Source: Phanerodontia chrysosporium (Eukaryota; Basidiomycota; Agaricomycetes; Polyporales; Phanerochaetaceae). Taken from it: a stretch of DNA of 64,000 bases. The notes beneath the pieces were generated by a model that saw only the letters and a program-made list of their open reading frames with translations, was not told the DNA's origin and did no database searches. Shown here one piece after another: positions 22,106 to 32,519 of the stretch. The position numbers were made by a program, and so were the translations under genes. The DNA lies in contig MJGA01000035.1 in the NCBI GenBank assembly GCA_001910725.1, positions 124,001 to 188,000 of the forward strand, read 5' to 3'. Position 1 is the stretch's first letter. Each line of letters begins with the position of its first letter.

Positions 22106-23260
22106 GAGCCGCTTCAGTTCGCTGGGTGACCCAGCCAAGGAATTATCTAAGACCGGGTAACCTACGGTTAGACGCTGACCTACGATTGACCTGCAGGAAA
22201 AACCGGGGAAAATATAATTAAAAAGACGCACGCGGCGGGTTCGAAAACACAAAACTGTTATTCCAACGCAGTAACCAAGTGCGTTAGACAGGCGTATTGT
22301 GTAAACCTAAAGTAAATATTGTCTACGTGCATATTGAGCACATCATTATCAGCACAACAGGTGTCAAATATTCCCCCTGGTTCCAATTCGCAGACCTGAA
22401 CTACCTATGGTACCATGGAGGCAAGCCTCTCCCACAGTATACTACCGACACTGTTACACCCCATCCTCATGTGTGGTTCTTGCTCTCAAGTGGCGGTGAT
22501 TTGGTGCCACCCTGTAAACCTGCCCCGGCGTGGGGCGGCAAGTCACTCAGAGCGGACGACAGAGCAAGAACGGGCTCTGTATAGAGGGATCTCGTGTCTA
22601 GTACATGGGGGAAGTGAAGAAAGAGAGAAAGCAGGGGGAAGGAGAGGAAGAGAATATGATTATGTAAGCGTACCAAAACGGGTAGTAAGCCCAAAGCGGA
22701 AGCGGCGGGGTTACACACCCATTCTCTCAAGTATCTTCGTCATTCATCCTACTGTACCCAGATGGACAGCATCTTCCCTCACATATATATGGTCCCCGCT
22801 GTTCCGCGGTGTGTGCACAATGGGGTAGACATGGACTCGACTTCAGCCGCTGGAGGCGGAGTGATGGCAGGCATGATGGCGGGAGTGATGGCGGCTGCGC
22901 CACAAAAACAAGGGGAGCACCCAGCGGCCCTTGAGGGAAAGCGCTGAGGGCAGCAGCACAGGTTGGCGCAGGTCAGCACCTACGAAGGGTGGATGTTGCG
23001 TGGTGGCTTGGTGTCGTGAGTGGTATGATATGTATTTTACACAACGAGGTCTGTAAGCTTAGGTAGCTCAACGGTTACCCAGCTTGTTGGTTTGGTGGGT
23101 GCTCTGGGTTCGAACCCGTGTCGTTTCACATTTTTGGGGGATTTGTCATCAATTTCCCCAAAAAATAAATATTGCACGGGCGCTAAACGGTAGGTCAACC
23201 GTAGGTAAAGGCCCCTTAGATAATTCCTTGGCTGGGTCACCCAGCCAACTGAAGCTTCTG
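22106..23260. mobile_element. 1.16-kb non-autonomous TIR element inserted in copy A2
   Basis: The element is flanked by a 7-bp direct repeat CATTCAA (22099-22105 and 23261-23267), read as a target-site duplication. Its ends are inverted repeats of about 46 bp sharing GCTTCAGTT, GCTGGGTGACCCAGCC and AAGGAATTATCTAAG. Similarity between the arms continues more weakly inward for about 200 bp. The right end on the minus strand begins CAG, as in hAT elements, whose duplications are 8 bp, so hAT is possible but not proven. No transposase motif is found inside; the 137-codon frame at 22415-22828 looks like chance. Excising it joins codons IQ and QM of the host exon in frame. Confidence 0.72.
23055..23135 (+). 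repeat. tRNA-like (SINE-head-like) segment inside the TIR element
   Basis: Within the right arm, TAGCTCAACGGTTA near 23065 resembles a polymerase III box A, and GGGTTCGAACCC at about 23107 is a perfect box B palindrome. The inverted left arm keeps TTCGAACCCG. Acceptor-stem pairing is poor, so this is not a functional tRNA. It may be a tRNA-derived SINE head captured by, or ancestral to, the element arms. Confidence 0.4.
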
Positions 23261-24638
23261 CATTCAACAAATGGCCTTGGCTTGTGCCGCCTCCACTCGA
23301 AGCTCAACCACTTCGGCGTCATCTAACCCCATTCTAAACCAGCTTCATGTTGCTGCCCAGGCGCGTTTCGGGCAGGTTCTTTTCGTGCTAATCGCCATGA
23401 ATGTGAGTATGTCTGGTAGTCGGCTCCTGCACGTTTTGCTTATGTCGCCTTCAGATCTTGCTGAGCGACACTGTAGTACTGTGGCGCGCACTTGTTCTCT
23501 GGCCGTGCAGACGTGTTGTGATGGGCATCTCTACGGTGCTTATGCTCGACGCTATCGGTAAGACACTTCCCTCCCGACAACAATCTATTTTCACCTCAGT
23601 TCTTCAAGTGCTCTTTGTATGGAATGTGCTTATATACTATTATCGGGGAGACGTCGACACTTACGTCTCCACGGCCGCGTTTTTGACCTCCTGGCTCACG
23701 AATCTATGGGCAACCGTCCTGGTCGCATGTCGAACATGGTGCAAATATCTTGTTTAGTGCCCGATACAATGCTGACTCTGAACGCAGGCAATACCAACGG
23801 CTCATCAAGGCACACCTAGGCACAAACTTCCGAACGAGAGTAGAGCATACCCTGCTCCTGTTCGTTGAGTCTGGCATCCTGTACTGCCTCTTCTGGGTAG
23901 GCCCGATTCCCCGTCACCGCACAGGTGCTGTTCGATGAACTTACCACGCTCCCAGGCCCCGCTTGCTGCCGCCAACGTCATCGTCGCAATCGACTGGAGC
24001 GAGAGTGCCCGTTTACGCGCGCTAACGCGCGCCGGGCGCAGAACGCTACAGCCGTGCAATCGACACGCTCGCCGCGAGTTGCTTCATCGATGTCGTGGTG
24101 AGTCCCGTCTTCCACACTCCATGTTCGCGTAACTGACGGCCGCGCAGGGCATGTACCCAACAGCGGTCATTCTCTTCGTCGAGCTCTCGGGTCGCTACGC
24201 GCAGTGCGCGCTCTCCGTGCGCGGCATGCCCACACTTCTCTCATGCACCGTCCCTACAAACTCGCTCATTGTAGACTGCGTGCACCCTTTGCGTCCCGGA
24301 GAGCTCCCGGTGCTGCGGGTGTGCCTCCAGGATTCTGCGGTATCGACGTCAAGTGTCGTTCAGGAGAGCGAGAAAATGGTTTAGGCAGGAAGGCCTTGGG
24401 TATGGGAGCTCGTGCGCAAGCTCATGATAATTTACCCTGTGTCTAGACTGACATTGGGACGTTTCTAGGAGTACCAAACACTGTTCATAGCGCTCTGGAG
24501 TACATTGGAAAAAACCCTTCATAATACTATGTAGGTCCAGTTATATAACGTCTGCATATATACGAACGATGTCAGCGGTTCATCACGAGGGTCAGTTACA
24601 GAGCAGGCTGCATCAGGAGACTTGCACTACAGGCTGGG

Positions 24639-24938
24639 TCATAAACGCGCTTGTGATGCTTGCTTCCTTGCCGCGCTTGCCATCCGGGGGCACCAATATG
24701 TAGCAGAGCCCATCGAGGATGGATGACTGCGCAGGAGGGTTCTGCGCCCCATGCGTCCTAACAGCTCTGCTCCGCTGCTTTGCGCAAAAGTGGAGGGCGT
24801 GTACAGCGTGTCTTCCAAGGGTGTTTTAGACTGAGGTGCTGCTTGCGTCAGGTGTATGCTCGCGAAGATGAACGCACAGTTGTAAGTCGAGCCGGTAAAG
24901 TCCACACGCAATATTGCTGCCCTTGGAGGGGAAAAAGA
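24639..24938 (-). pseudogene. Last-exon remnant of a subfamily C membrane protein
   Basis: The frame ILRVDFTGSTYN, FASIHLTQAAPQSK and, near its end, MGSATYWCPRMASAARK aligns with the last exon of copy C1 (VLVNYTKLTYN, ESIHISQAPLQSSK and MGSATYLYPRSASAATR). No other exon of the gene is present. The similarity starts about ten bases from the 3' end of tRNA-Glu copy 3, on the same strand, so the upstream gene body was replaced by the tRNA-bearing segment. A truncated, non-functional relic. Confidence 0.7.
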
Positions 24939-25010
24939 TTCCGACACGGGGAATCGAACCCCGGGCTATCGCGTGAGAGGCGATAATGTTAGCCACTACA
25001 CCATATCGGA
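24939..25010 (-). tRNA. tRNA-Glu (anticodon CTC), copy 3
   Basis: Identical to the other three copies, complete cloverleaf, with a T5 terminator on the minus strand directly after the 3' end. Copy A3 begins 716 bp away on the opposite strand. Confidence 0.96.
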
Positions 25011-25544
25011 TATAAAGGTGCGTACATTAAATGTACATCATCGCTTGGGTTTAGCCGTGTCGTAAAGGCTCGCAACTTGCAGGCGCTGCTGTTGAGACCT
25101 CAACCTGCTCATGCCTCAGCTTGTGCTATGTCTCTTGTTGAACACGTCTCAAGTGAAGGACCCTCTGGTATTTTGCGAGCATGGGGGGAAACTCTGCTAC
25201 TTAACCAGGTCTAGCAGGCTTCCAACCTCGCCAGCAAGTCTGAACTGCATGTCTTAGTAGGTCTGCAGTAGCACAAGGCACGCCGGTTAGTATCACTGAA
25301 TCTAGTAATATCTCCTCTGCTTAATTTATTGCAAACTAGGTACCTCGGCTTAGTGGTGCATCGACACTCGCGGACAGCGACCGATTCGCCCAACTTGAAA
25401 CGAAGGGAGAGAACCCACGGCGCTCGCACTCTCACTTTGCCCCGTCGCCCTCCTGCGGTGTTGTGGTGGGACCGGACCCGCTCGAACGTCGGGCGAGGAT
25501 ACGTGGGCCCCATCAACCCAATCTGACCACCCCACTTTCCAACC

Positions 25545-25669
25545 CAGCGGTATCCGCGGTGTCCGCCACCGGGACCGCCACAGACATCGCAGCTGGTGCC
25601 GCTCCATACATCGCCGTGATGCCTAGGGAGTTACTTCCCGGAGGCTATGTACCGTGCTTGCTGGTATGA
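25545..25669 (+). promoter_or_regulatory. Conserved 5' block with 16-codon upstream ORF (A3)
   Basis: Counterpart of the block at 5781-5900. The segments GCCACAGACATCGCAG and TGCCGCTCCATACA are shared with at most a few changes. An ATG at 25619 opens a 16-codon frame ending CLLV-stop at 25669, 57 nt before the A3 start codon. The equal length of the small ORF in two diverged copies is the reason to note it. Confidence 0.45.
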
Positions 25670-25726
25670 AATATACCCTTCTTCTGTCCTCCGCTGCTCT
25701 CTACCCACGACCGCTTTGTGAAAGTC

Positions 25727-26692
25727 ATGTCCAGCGCACTCGACCCGACACTGTCTGCGGCACTGAACCTCATTGGGGTCAACGTATCGCAAATATTAGC
25801 CGCGGTGGTCATCGAATGCATTGTCTTTGGTAAATTTCATATTCTTCACCCTTGGTGCGTCTGCTCATTCTATTCCGAAGCCCCTCGTGCTCACGATGGT
25901 TCTGCAGCGCTCCTCGTATGGTACGCGGCGTTTACGGTCTCCTGGCTCACGAACATTTGGGCAACGGCTCTCGTTATATGCAAGGCATGGTGCGCCTCTC
26001 CTCTTCCCCTCGACCATCGGATCTCGCTCACGCAGACAATCCAGGCATTACCGCAGGCACGTCTCTGCGCACCTCTCCGCGCCCCTGCGCACCCGAGCCG
26101 AGCACGCGCTGCTGCTCTTCGTCGAATTCGGCGTGTTGTACTGTCTCTTCTGGGTGAGTGCCTGCGTAATTCCCCCTGCGGGACCTGACGTGCTGACAAT
26201 ACCTCCAGATCCCATTAACCGCCGCAAACATTCTCGTTGCGTTCGACTGGCACTCCGTGGCGCGCCTGCAGGCCCTCGCGCGGGCAGGACACGCCGTACA
26301 GATCTCAGGTCCGCAGCGCCTTCTGCAGGCCATGGATTCGCTTGCTACGGGTGCGCTCATCGATGTCGTGGTACGCGTTCCGCCCTCGTACAGGGAGTGG
26401 GGTAGCGGGATGCTCACAATGGCTGGTTTGGTAGGGCATCTACCCCACCGCGGTCGTCCTGCTCGTCGAGCTCTCCGGCCGAGCAGCAGAGCGCGTGCTC
26501 TCTGCGCGCGACATGCCGACGCTCGTCTCGCATCTCGATGTCGCGCAGGCACCACCTGCGCACGAGCGGCCCGTTCTTCATCTGCATCTTCACGAAGCTG
26601 CGTCAGCGCTGAGCGTACAAGATTTGGGCTTGAAGGCGGTAGACGGGGGCACGGATGACGTCGAGAATGGGCAGCCTCGCCATGTGAGGTGA
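25727..26692 (+). CDS. Subfamily A membrane protein, internally shortened (copy A3)
   Basis: Exon 1 from the ATG at 25727 reads MSSALDPTLSAALNLIG and VNVSQILAAVVIECIVFG. A GTAAAT donor then leads straight to ALLVWYAAFTVSWLTNIWAT (acceptor near 25906), so the exons that in A1 and A2 encode GLYT, the VMY-SATAH helix and the LWRALVLW helix are missing. The join keeps frame. The remaining exons are normal: HYRRHVSAHLSAPLRTRAEH, LLLFVEFGVLYCLFW, IPLTAANILVAFDWHSVAR, AMDSLATGALIDVV and GIYPTAVVLLVELSGR with a tail to 26692. The product would have about four rather than seven hydrophobic segments. It could be a shortened protein or an early-stage pseudogene. The codon before 25727 that extends the frame is GTG, not ATG. 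Confidence 0.65.
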
Positions 26693-27248
26693 CGCCTGCC
26701 CGCGGGAGAGCGCATATACCCGGCTGCATTCTCCCGCACCGGCCTGGTCAGGATTTTGCACCTGTCCCTGCTTGTATTGCCTCTCCGTAATATACGCATA
26801 ACCCCGTTAATGCAAGCTTACGAGGCGCATGTGTGCGGCAGAAACGACATGTAAAATCTTGTTCAGCGTCTACTCAGCCCTTTGTCTCATGCCATTACTT
26901 GACATCGAGACTTTGAGGTTGCCACCGCACCTCTCCTGCGCAAACTCCGCGTTATACATCTCGACGAGGGCATCTAGAGCCTGTGCGTAGCCGTATAGTG
27001 GTTCAAGGAGCGGTAGACGCACCGCCGACTGGGCTACCTGCGGACAGGACGCCCGACACACGCTCAGACGGTGCACGATGCGCGAGACGTAGCGTACGCG
27101 GCGGATCCTTGTCGCACCCGCAGGCGTTTTACTCATCATTCGTCTATTTGTGTACATAATACAAGCAGCGTCCCCCTTTCAAGATTGGATACTGGGTATA
27201 GGCAACCTCGGCGTTTCTACCCAGCGCTATGAGTGATGAACGCACTAG
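26693..27248. other. Interval between convergent copies A3 and C1
   Basis: About 550 bp holding the 3' ends of two convergent genes. A minus ORF at 26870-27157 (95 codons, arginine-rich start) has no recognisable features and no splice context, so it is not called. Nothing else is seen. Confidence 0.45.
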
Positions 27249-28814
27249 TCAGACCAGTCTCGTCGCCGCACTCGCTGACCGTGGGTACAGATATGTAGCA
27301 GAGCCCATTGGTAACGTACGATCGTACGGCAAAGTGCGTGTGCGCACTACAATCCCCCACTCTGGTTCAGCCGGTAGAGTATGTGTTCCTGCACTCAGTG
27401 GATTGAGTCCGGCGTGACCTGCGTCTTGCGTATGTTTCGAGCTCTGGAGCGGAGCCTGCGAGATGTGTATGCTCTCGAAGAGGCATGCAGGGTTGTAGGT
27501 CAGTTTGGTGTAGTTCACGAGAACAATCGTAGCTGTCGGATATATGCTCTGGAAATACAAATATTATGAGCATGTAGAAAGAAGGCGGGAGTAGGCTTAC
27601 AATGAGATGGATCAGCACGAAGTTCATAAAACCACCATAGAATGTGCTGCCGAGCATCGCAAAATACATCGGGTTGATGCGTTCCAAGAGGGCACCGTCG
27701 ATGTCCCTCTTCGTGCACACGGTGAGTATAAATACACCAGTCTAGGGCGATATCCAATCAGCGAGCGACCGCTGTGGGGCTTGCGAAAGACCTACCCATA
27801 ATATGACATAAAATACTCCCGACTCAACAAATACGAGAAGTATCTTCTCCGCCTTTGTACGCGATCGGTACCTCAAGAAATTCTGCTTCATTTCCTTGTG
27901 ATGCTCCCTAAAACATAGATAAGATTCGTTGATACACGGCATGTTACAGGTACACACCACGCTTTCCAGGATACCAGTGAGGTCGTCCAAATATTGGTAA
28001 CCCACGTCAGTAGGGAGCCTGGATACTAGTGCTAGGCTGAATAGGCATGATAGCACTGTATGCCAAGGAGACTGTTCTCTTCGGTTAGTCAGAGGCCTTC
28101 TAGTGTACAGATACGACGTACCAACGTCCCCAACCAACAATAAGCTTGAGACGAGCTGTATAGCTCGCTTTCTGGGCCAAAGGACCCACGCTCTCCAAAT
28201 AACAATAATGTCGCTGATGGATATCTGAATTGCACGGTTGGTCAGCGGCTGAGCATATGATATTCGCGGGGTCCTACGCTAGCGGTAATGGTACGTACAC
28301 TGATGCACGGTAGTTTTAGGCGCAGCTCCAGAAGGAGATTGGCAAGCTTCATAGAGGGCTCGTCTACGCAGAAGACGGCGGGGTGGGCCACGACGATTTG
28401 TCGGTCCCCCGGATGGGAGTGATGAACCATGAACCAGACGCCGATAGCGAGATGGACGCCGGCTGTGGCGTACATCGGAATGCACAGAAGCATAATACAC
28501 CTCTTGAATATGGCCCTCTCTGGTTCCCGTCTGGACAGGGCATTGTCATTCACCAGTAATCGCAGGAAGCAGCGCACACCTACAGAAAGATCCGGATGGC
28601 AACCCCGGTCAGAATCGTGTACAGGCCTGTTCAGAGGTATAAGGGCAGAGAAGAACAGACAGGGATGATATGTACCAAACAGTACGATTCCAATGACGAA
28701 GTAGGCTTGATAGGATTTGTAGCCGCAGAAATACGCCGCGTCAAAGTCGAAGGTGGTGTCTGCGACGTGTTCATCCAGGGCGTGCTGGCGGTTAAGGGGA
28801 AAGTCCGCGTCCAT
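27249..28814 (-). CDS. Subfamily C seven-hydrophobic-segment membrane protein (copy C1)
   Basis: Apparently intact. The ATG at 28814 (MDADFPLNRQHALDEHVA) precedes YFVIGIVLFG, which ends exon 1. Exon 2 gives GLYTILTGVAIRIFL and exon 3 MLLCIPMYATAGVHLAIGVW. Then come SDIIVIWRAWVLWPRKRAI, a charged exon HHKEMKQNFLRYRSRTKAEK with LLVFVESGVFYVILW, TGVFILTV, YGGFMNFVLIHLI, and the last exon SIYPTATIVLVNYTKLTYN with a polar tail ending at 27249. Splice phases work at each junction I followed. An in-frame ATG 20 codons upstream (28874) is possible but begins a stretch not seen in relatives. Seven hydrophobic segments suggest a 7TM protein of unknown role. It lies downstream of copy B1 on the same strand, a pairing repeated at 42-45 kb. 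Confidence 0.75.
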
Positions 28815-29504
28815 TCCTCTGACGTGTGCGAGAACGTAGAGCAGATGAAACAGACCGGGGAGGATGACAAGCATAAGTAGGGTGAATAGGCCACGGAATT
28901 ACTGCCGTTAGTAGGATATTTATCAGCTCCACAGGACAACTCGCTGATTCATTACAGTCTACCTGCCTGCTCTCGCACCCTCTGCCAATATATCTGTCAA
29001 CGACCCAGCTGGCTCTCTGATCCAGAGAACTTGCGGGGCTGAAGGCCTCAAGTCAGCAGGGACCTCCCGATGTGAGTCCAGGAATCCTTATGGTCAGCTA
29101 TGATAATCAGTCGAGTATGCGACATAATGGTCCAAAAGATCGCACGACCGCCAAGCAGCAGATGTGATCACCGGCTTGTAAGTCTAAGTAGGTTCGCCGC
29201 TCTGTGAGCTTCCCACCATCAGACTCGATCACGTTGGGACAGGCAATTCATGATGGAAAGGAACCAGGGCGACTGATGCTGCCAGCATGGGAGATGAGGT
29301 GTGGGGATACGCAGATTGCGCTGTGAAGAACGTACGACGGCCCGGCAGATACAAGGAACTCACCTCTGCGCACCTCGATATACACGATTGTTCCATAACT
29401 GCGTGTTTGATAGACATAGACATGCGTCGGATACGACATGCACCACGTTCCAAAACCCTCGCCGTATCTTCCTAGCAGGGGATAAGAGCAGCATCCCCGA
29501 GAGC

Positions 29505-30728
29505 TCACACCATGCCCGCGGCCTTGCCGTCCAGCCCGTACGCCTCCTCCACGAACACCGCCTTCGGGATCTCGACGGAGGGCACCTCGGGCGCGCGCGC
29601 GGTCGTGTCGCTGTCCAGGGAGCATCTGACGGGTGCGGCGAGGGCGCCAGCAACGGACGCGCGAGGCGCACATGGGGGCAGGGCGCCAAGGACATAGAGC
29701 AGCGTCGGGTACATGGCCTGCGCACACACGGCCAGTCAGTACCGGGCATCTGGACGGGGAGCAGGGAGGACGTACGACGATGTCGACGAGCGCACCGGCC
29801 TTGAGCGCGCGGATGGCGCTCATGAAGCCACGCCCCGCGCTGGTATCGTCGCCGGTGCCGTCCCAGAAGATGGCGCACCACGCCATGATCACCGTCTTCG
29901 TTTGCGGTTAGAGCGAAGGAATCGCAGGTGGAGACGACGGGCGTACCCAGAACAGCATATACCCGATGCCCGAGTCGAGCAGCAGCGCCACGACGTGCGG
30001 AAGGCCGCACGAGCGTGCGGCACCGTCGCCGCGGCGGCGCCTGCGAATGGAGGATGTGAGCAGCACGGTCGGCAGCAGGGCAAGAGAGACTGCGCACCAG
30101 AGGTCTATTGTGCCGAGAAGAGCGAGCCACACGGTGATGCCCCACGCGATGAACAGCGCTGCGGTGCCAAACTCGTCCTCGAGAGCATCGTCGACGTAGG
30201 CCCCGATGATGCACATCGCTTTGTGGGGTGTGCGTCAGCGCCAGGGCGTGTCAGCAGAGAGGGTGCGACGTACGGACGAGCGCGAGGAACGCGACGAGCG
30301 ACGCCCAGCCGATGGCCCGCCTGTGCGTCTGCGCGCGCTCGTACTCGCGCCAGAGCAGGAGGCCAGCGCCCAGCACGATCTGCCGCGCGGGCGATCAGCA
30401 CAAAGCAAGGGCCACCCCAGCGACAGCTAGGAAACGCACGTTGATGACCAGGAACATGTCGAGGATCCAGCCGTGCCCCGCGCGCGCCATCGCGGCTGCG
30501 ACCATGTCGTAGTCGTTCCCGACGTCGAAGCACGTCGCGCTCGAGGCGTCAACGCTCAGCGCGCCCATGCAGATGCCCGTGATGCGCCGCAGCTCGCGCG
30601 TCTGCGCGACGTCGCGCGCGAGCCAGCGGAGGCGCAGCGCGAGGTGCGTCGCGGCGTCGGAGAACATCGTGGCGAAGGCGACGAGGGCAATCACGCCGGC
30701 GCCCGTGCGCGGGAGGGTCGGCCTGTGG
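29505..30728 (-). pseudogene. Subfamily B membrane protein lacking exons 1-2 (copy B1)
   Basis: Nearly identical to copy B4 (42273-43757) from exon 3 onward: MFSDAATHLALRLRWLARDV, SATCFDVGNDYDMVAAAMAR, WILDMFLVIN, GAGLLLWREYERAQTHR, MCIIGAYVDDALEDEFGTAA, WGITVWLALLGTIDLW, LLLDSGIGYMLFW, TVIMAWCAIFWDGTGDDTS, AGALVDIVV, AMYPTLLYVLGALPP and a tail ending at 29505. The similarity stops at the intron 2 acceptor (about 30728), where unrelated plus-strand exons of a subfamily A gene are joined. No exon 1 or promoter is found, so the copy is 5'-truncated. The body has no stop codons, suggesting a recent event. Confidence 0.8.
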
Positions 30729-30872
30729 GTGCGCTCATTGATGTCGTGGTATGTCTTTTCTTGTCAGGCCGTTGGCTCGGTCGCAGAATGCTTATGAGGC
30801 TTTGCTTGGCAGGGGATCTACCCCACCGCGGTCGTTCTGCTCGTAGAGCTCCATGGACGAGCAGCAGAGAGC
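30729..30872 (+). pseudogene. 3' fragment of a subfamily A membrane protein
   Basis: The end of the penultimate exon (GALIDVVV at a GTATGT donor) and, after a short intron, the start of the last exon (GIYPTAVVLLVELHGR then RAAES) match copies A1 and A3. Everything upstream is missing and the tail degenerates before 30896, where copy C2 ends on the other strand. Its left edge coincides with the truncation point of B1, so one rearrangement explains both. Confidence 0.72.
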
Positions 30873-30895
30873 TCACGAAGTGGCTTTTCGAGATT

Positions 30896-32307
30896 CTACA
30901 CAGACGTCTGAGTCATGAACGCGTGAGTCAGGGTCGGCTCATTATTGGACGTGCTCCGCTGGTAACGAGCAACATAGCGGATACCACTGAGAATGGAGGA
31001 CGCTTCAGAAGATTCATTGCCGTGGGCACTATCGATGGTGGTTTCTAACTGAGGCGTCTCAGCGTCGTTATTGGGGGCAGCGCGACAGTGAACGGTCTCC
31101 GCTATCAGCGCGCGGTTGAAGTACGAGTGGGAGTAGTCCACAAGCACGACAGTTGCCATCGGGTATATGCTCTGCAGGGCATGTAAGCATTGTACAAAGA
31201 TTGCGCAACTCACCTGCTACCCACGACAAGATTTATCATCGGGTATTGCAACACCCCACCTAATATGACATTCACAGTCGCGTAGGGGTCCAGGGTAAAT
31301 GTTACGATGAATACTGCTACAATGAGAGACTTGGCTGGTCAGACAGCGCGTCCCGTACAGAACGCACGTGCTTACCCAGAGTAACGCGTAGACAAGGCCA
31401 GACTCGATGAATACCAAGAGTGTCTTCTCGACTCTCGTGCGCCTCACATATGCGCCCAGATGGACCTTGATGTCTTTGTGGTGCCGCCTGCCGACATGGC
31501 CAATCAAGGATACAATCCAGCGAGCAGAGCTATGCTTACTTACCAAGCTTTCCATGAGATCAGCGCTGTGGTTATGACATTTGTTGCCAAAGAGGCTACC
31601 GCTCCCGGAAACCCAGCAGATAAGCTGACAACGCCGCCGAGGACAAGTCCGACTGCGCAAGAAGAATCACAATCAGGTTCTCGCATCACCAGAAAAACGC
31701 CAACGTACCAATATCACCGAGGACACACAATCCTAGCACGACCTGCACCCAGCGATTGCACGGCCAAAGTACCCAGGCCCTCCAAGTGACAATAACGTCA
31801 CTGATTGCAATCACCTTTTGGGAAGGTTAGGAATACTGGGTCAGAACATGATAAGGGTGCGTACAGTTATGAGGATGATTATCTGCTCAGGGAAATACTC
31901 CACAGGAGATTTTCCGCGGCGGGATAGGCCAAACGACACAGTGCTCATGCAGAAATGTCCAGTTGAGATCAGGTACATGAGAGCACAGAGATGCATTGTC
32001 CACTGTTTGAATCTGGTGCCCTTCGGCCTGCGCCTCAAACGGACACCGATGTGAGAGAGAGAATACTGCAGAAAATAGGTCTGTGCTTACAGAAAGATGA
32101 TCGCCGTAAACCCTGTCAAAATCGAGTACAGCACTGCGGTTGTATGTCAAATACAACTCACGCCAACTTAAGGACAGGAAGCAAACCGAACAGCACTGTC
32201 TCAGCAACGAAGTAGGGCAGGTTGTGTGGGTAGGCAGGGACGCCCACGACCACGTCCGGCTCCCAGACACTGGGTTGATCGTTGATGTCTCGCGCAGTTC
32301 TTGACAT
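30896..32307 (-). CDS. Subfamily C membrane protein (copy C2)
   Basis: Complete gene. The ATG at 32307 starts MSRTARDINDQPSVWEPDV and exon 1 ends LPYFVAETVLFG. Exon 2 is VLYSILTGFTAIIFL, exon 3 has MHLCALMYLISTGHFCMSTV, exon 4 SDVIVTWRAWVLWPCNRWVQ and exon 5 VGLVLGGVVSLSAGFPGAVA with LATNVITTALISWKAW. Next come HHKDIKVHLGAYVRRTRVEK and LLVFIESGLVYALLW, a short helix exon, and the last exon SIYPMATVVLVDYSHSYFN, ending at 30896. Introns of 50-70 bp join in phase at the points I checked. It is closest to copy C4 (45771-47211), which shares almost every motif. Seven hydrophobic segments, unknown function. It is on the same strand as the degenerate copy C3, which lies just upstream. Confidence 0.78.
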
Positions 32308-32519
32308 CGGATGTAAGGGAGGCAGAAGTGGGGAGGGTCCATGTAGTAACATAGCTGGCGGGTTGTTATATCAGCTTCTCTATCCACCATGATTATCAGC
32401 ATGCGCACGGCGGCGGCAGGGCATGTCCGAGTCCGGCACAGTCGAGATGCACTGCCATGAATCCACGAAGGACAATGGATTGATGTGGTATAGAGACGAA
32501 TGTAATTGACTCACCCAAA

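Larger units (their letters stand above)
21715..24384 (+). pseudogene. Subfamily A membrane protein (copy A2), interrupted by a transposon and frameshifted
   Basis: Exon 1 (21715-21823) reads MLATVDLDPTLNTAIELIG and VNVSQMLAAIVAECIVFG, followed by a GTGCGT donor. In exon 2 the family start GLYT is followed in another frame by ALMGTFVVILW, so one base appears lost. Exon 3 has TICSVMYLSATAHLEISLYS and DRRSHDIQ, where a 1155-bp element (22106-23260) is inserted. The frame resumes after it with QMALACAAS and FGQVLFVLIAMN, exactly as in copy A1. Later exons supply VVLWRALVLWPCRRVVMG, FLTSWLTNLWATVLVACRTW and LLLFVESGILYCLFW. The penultimate exon changes frame after RALTRAGRR, and the last is GMYPTAVILFVELSGR to 24384. 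Three lesions make an inactive gene the best reading. Removing the insert would restore only that one break. Confidence 0.8.

Noticed and set aside
22415..22828. Transposase of the TIR element
   Set aside because: The 137-codon frame lacks DDE/D or zinc-finger features and shows no ordered conservation; the element is treated as non-autonomous.
23050..23125. A further tRNA gene
   Set aside because: Box A and box B are present but the acceptor and anticodon stems do not pair, and it lies inside a TIR element arm.
26870..27157. 95-codon minus-strand ORF as a small gene
   Set aside because: No similarity to neighbours, no splice or promoter context; chance cannot be excluded.
30473..31048. 191-codon plus-strand ORF
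   Set aside because: It is a chimera of antisense B1 sequence, the subfamily A fragment and antisense C2 sequence, not a gene.
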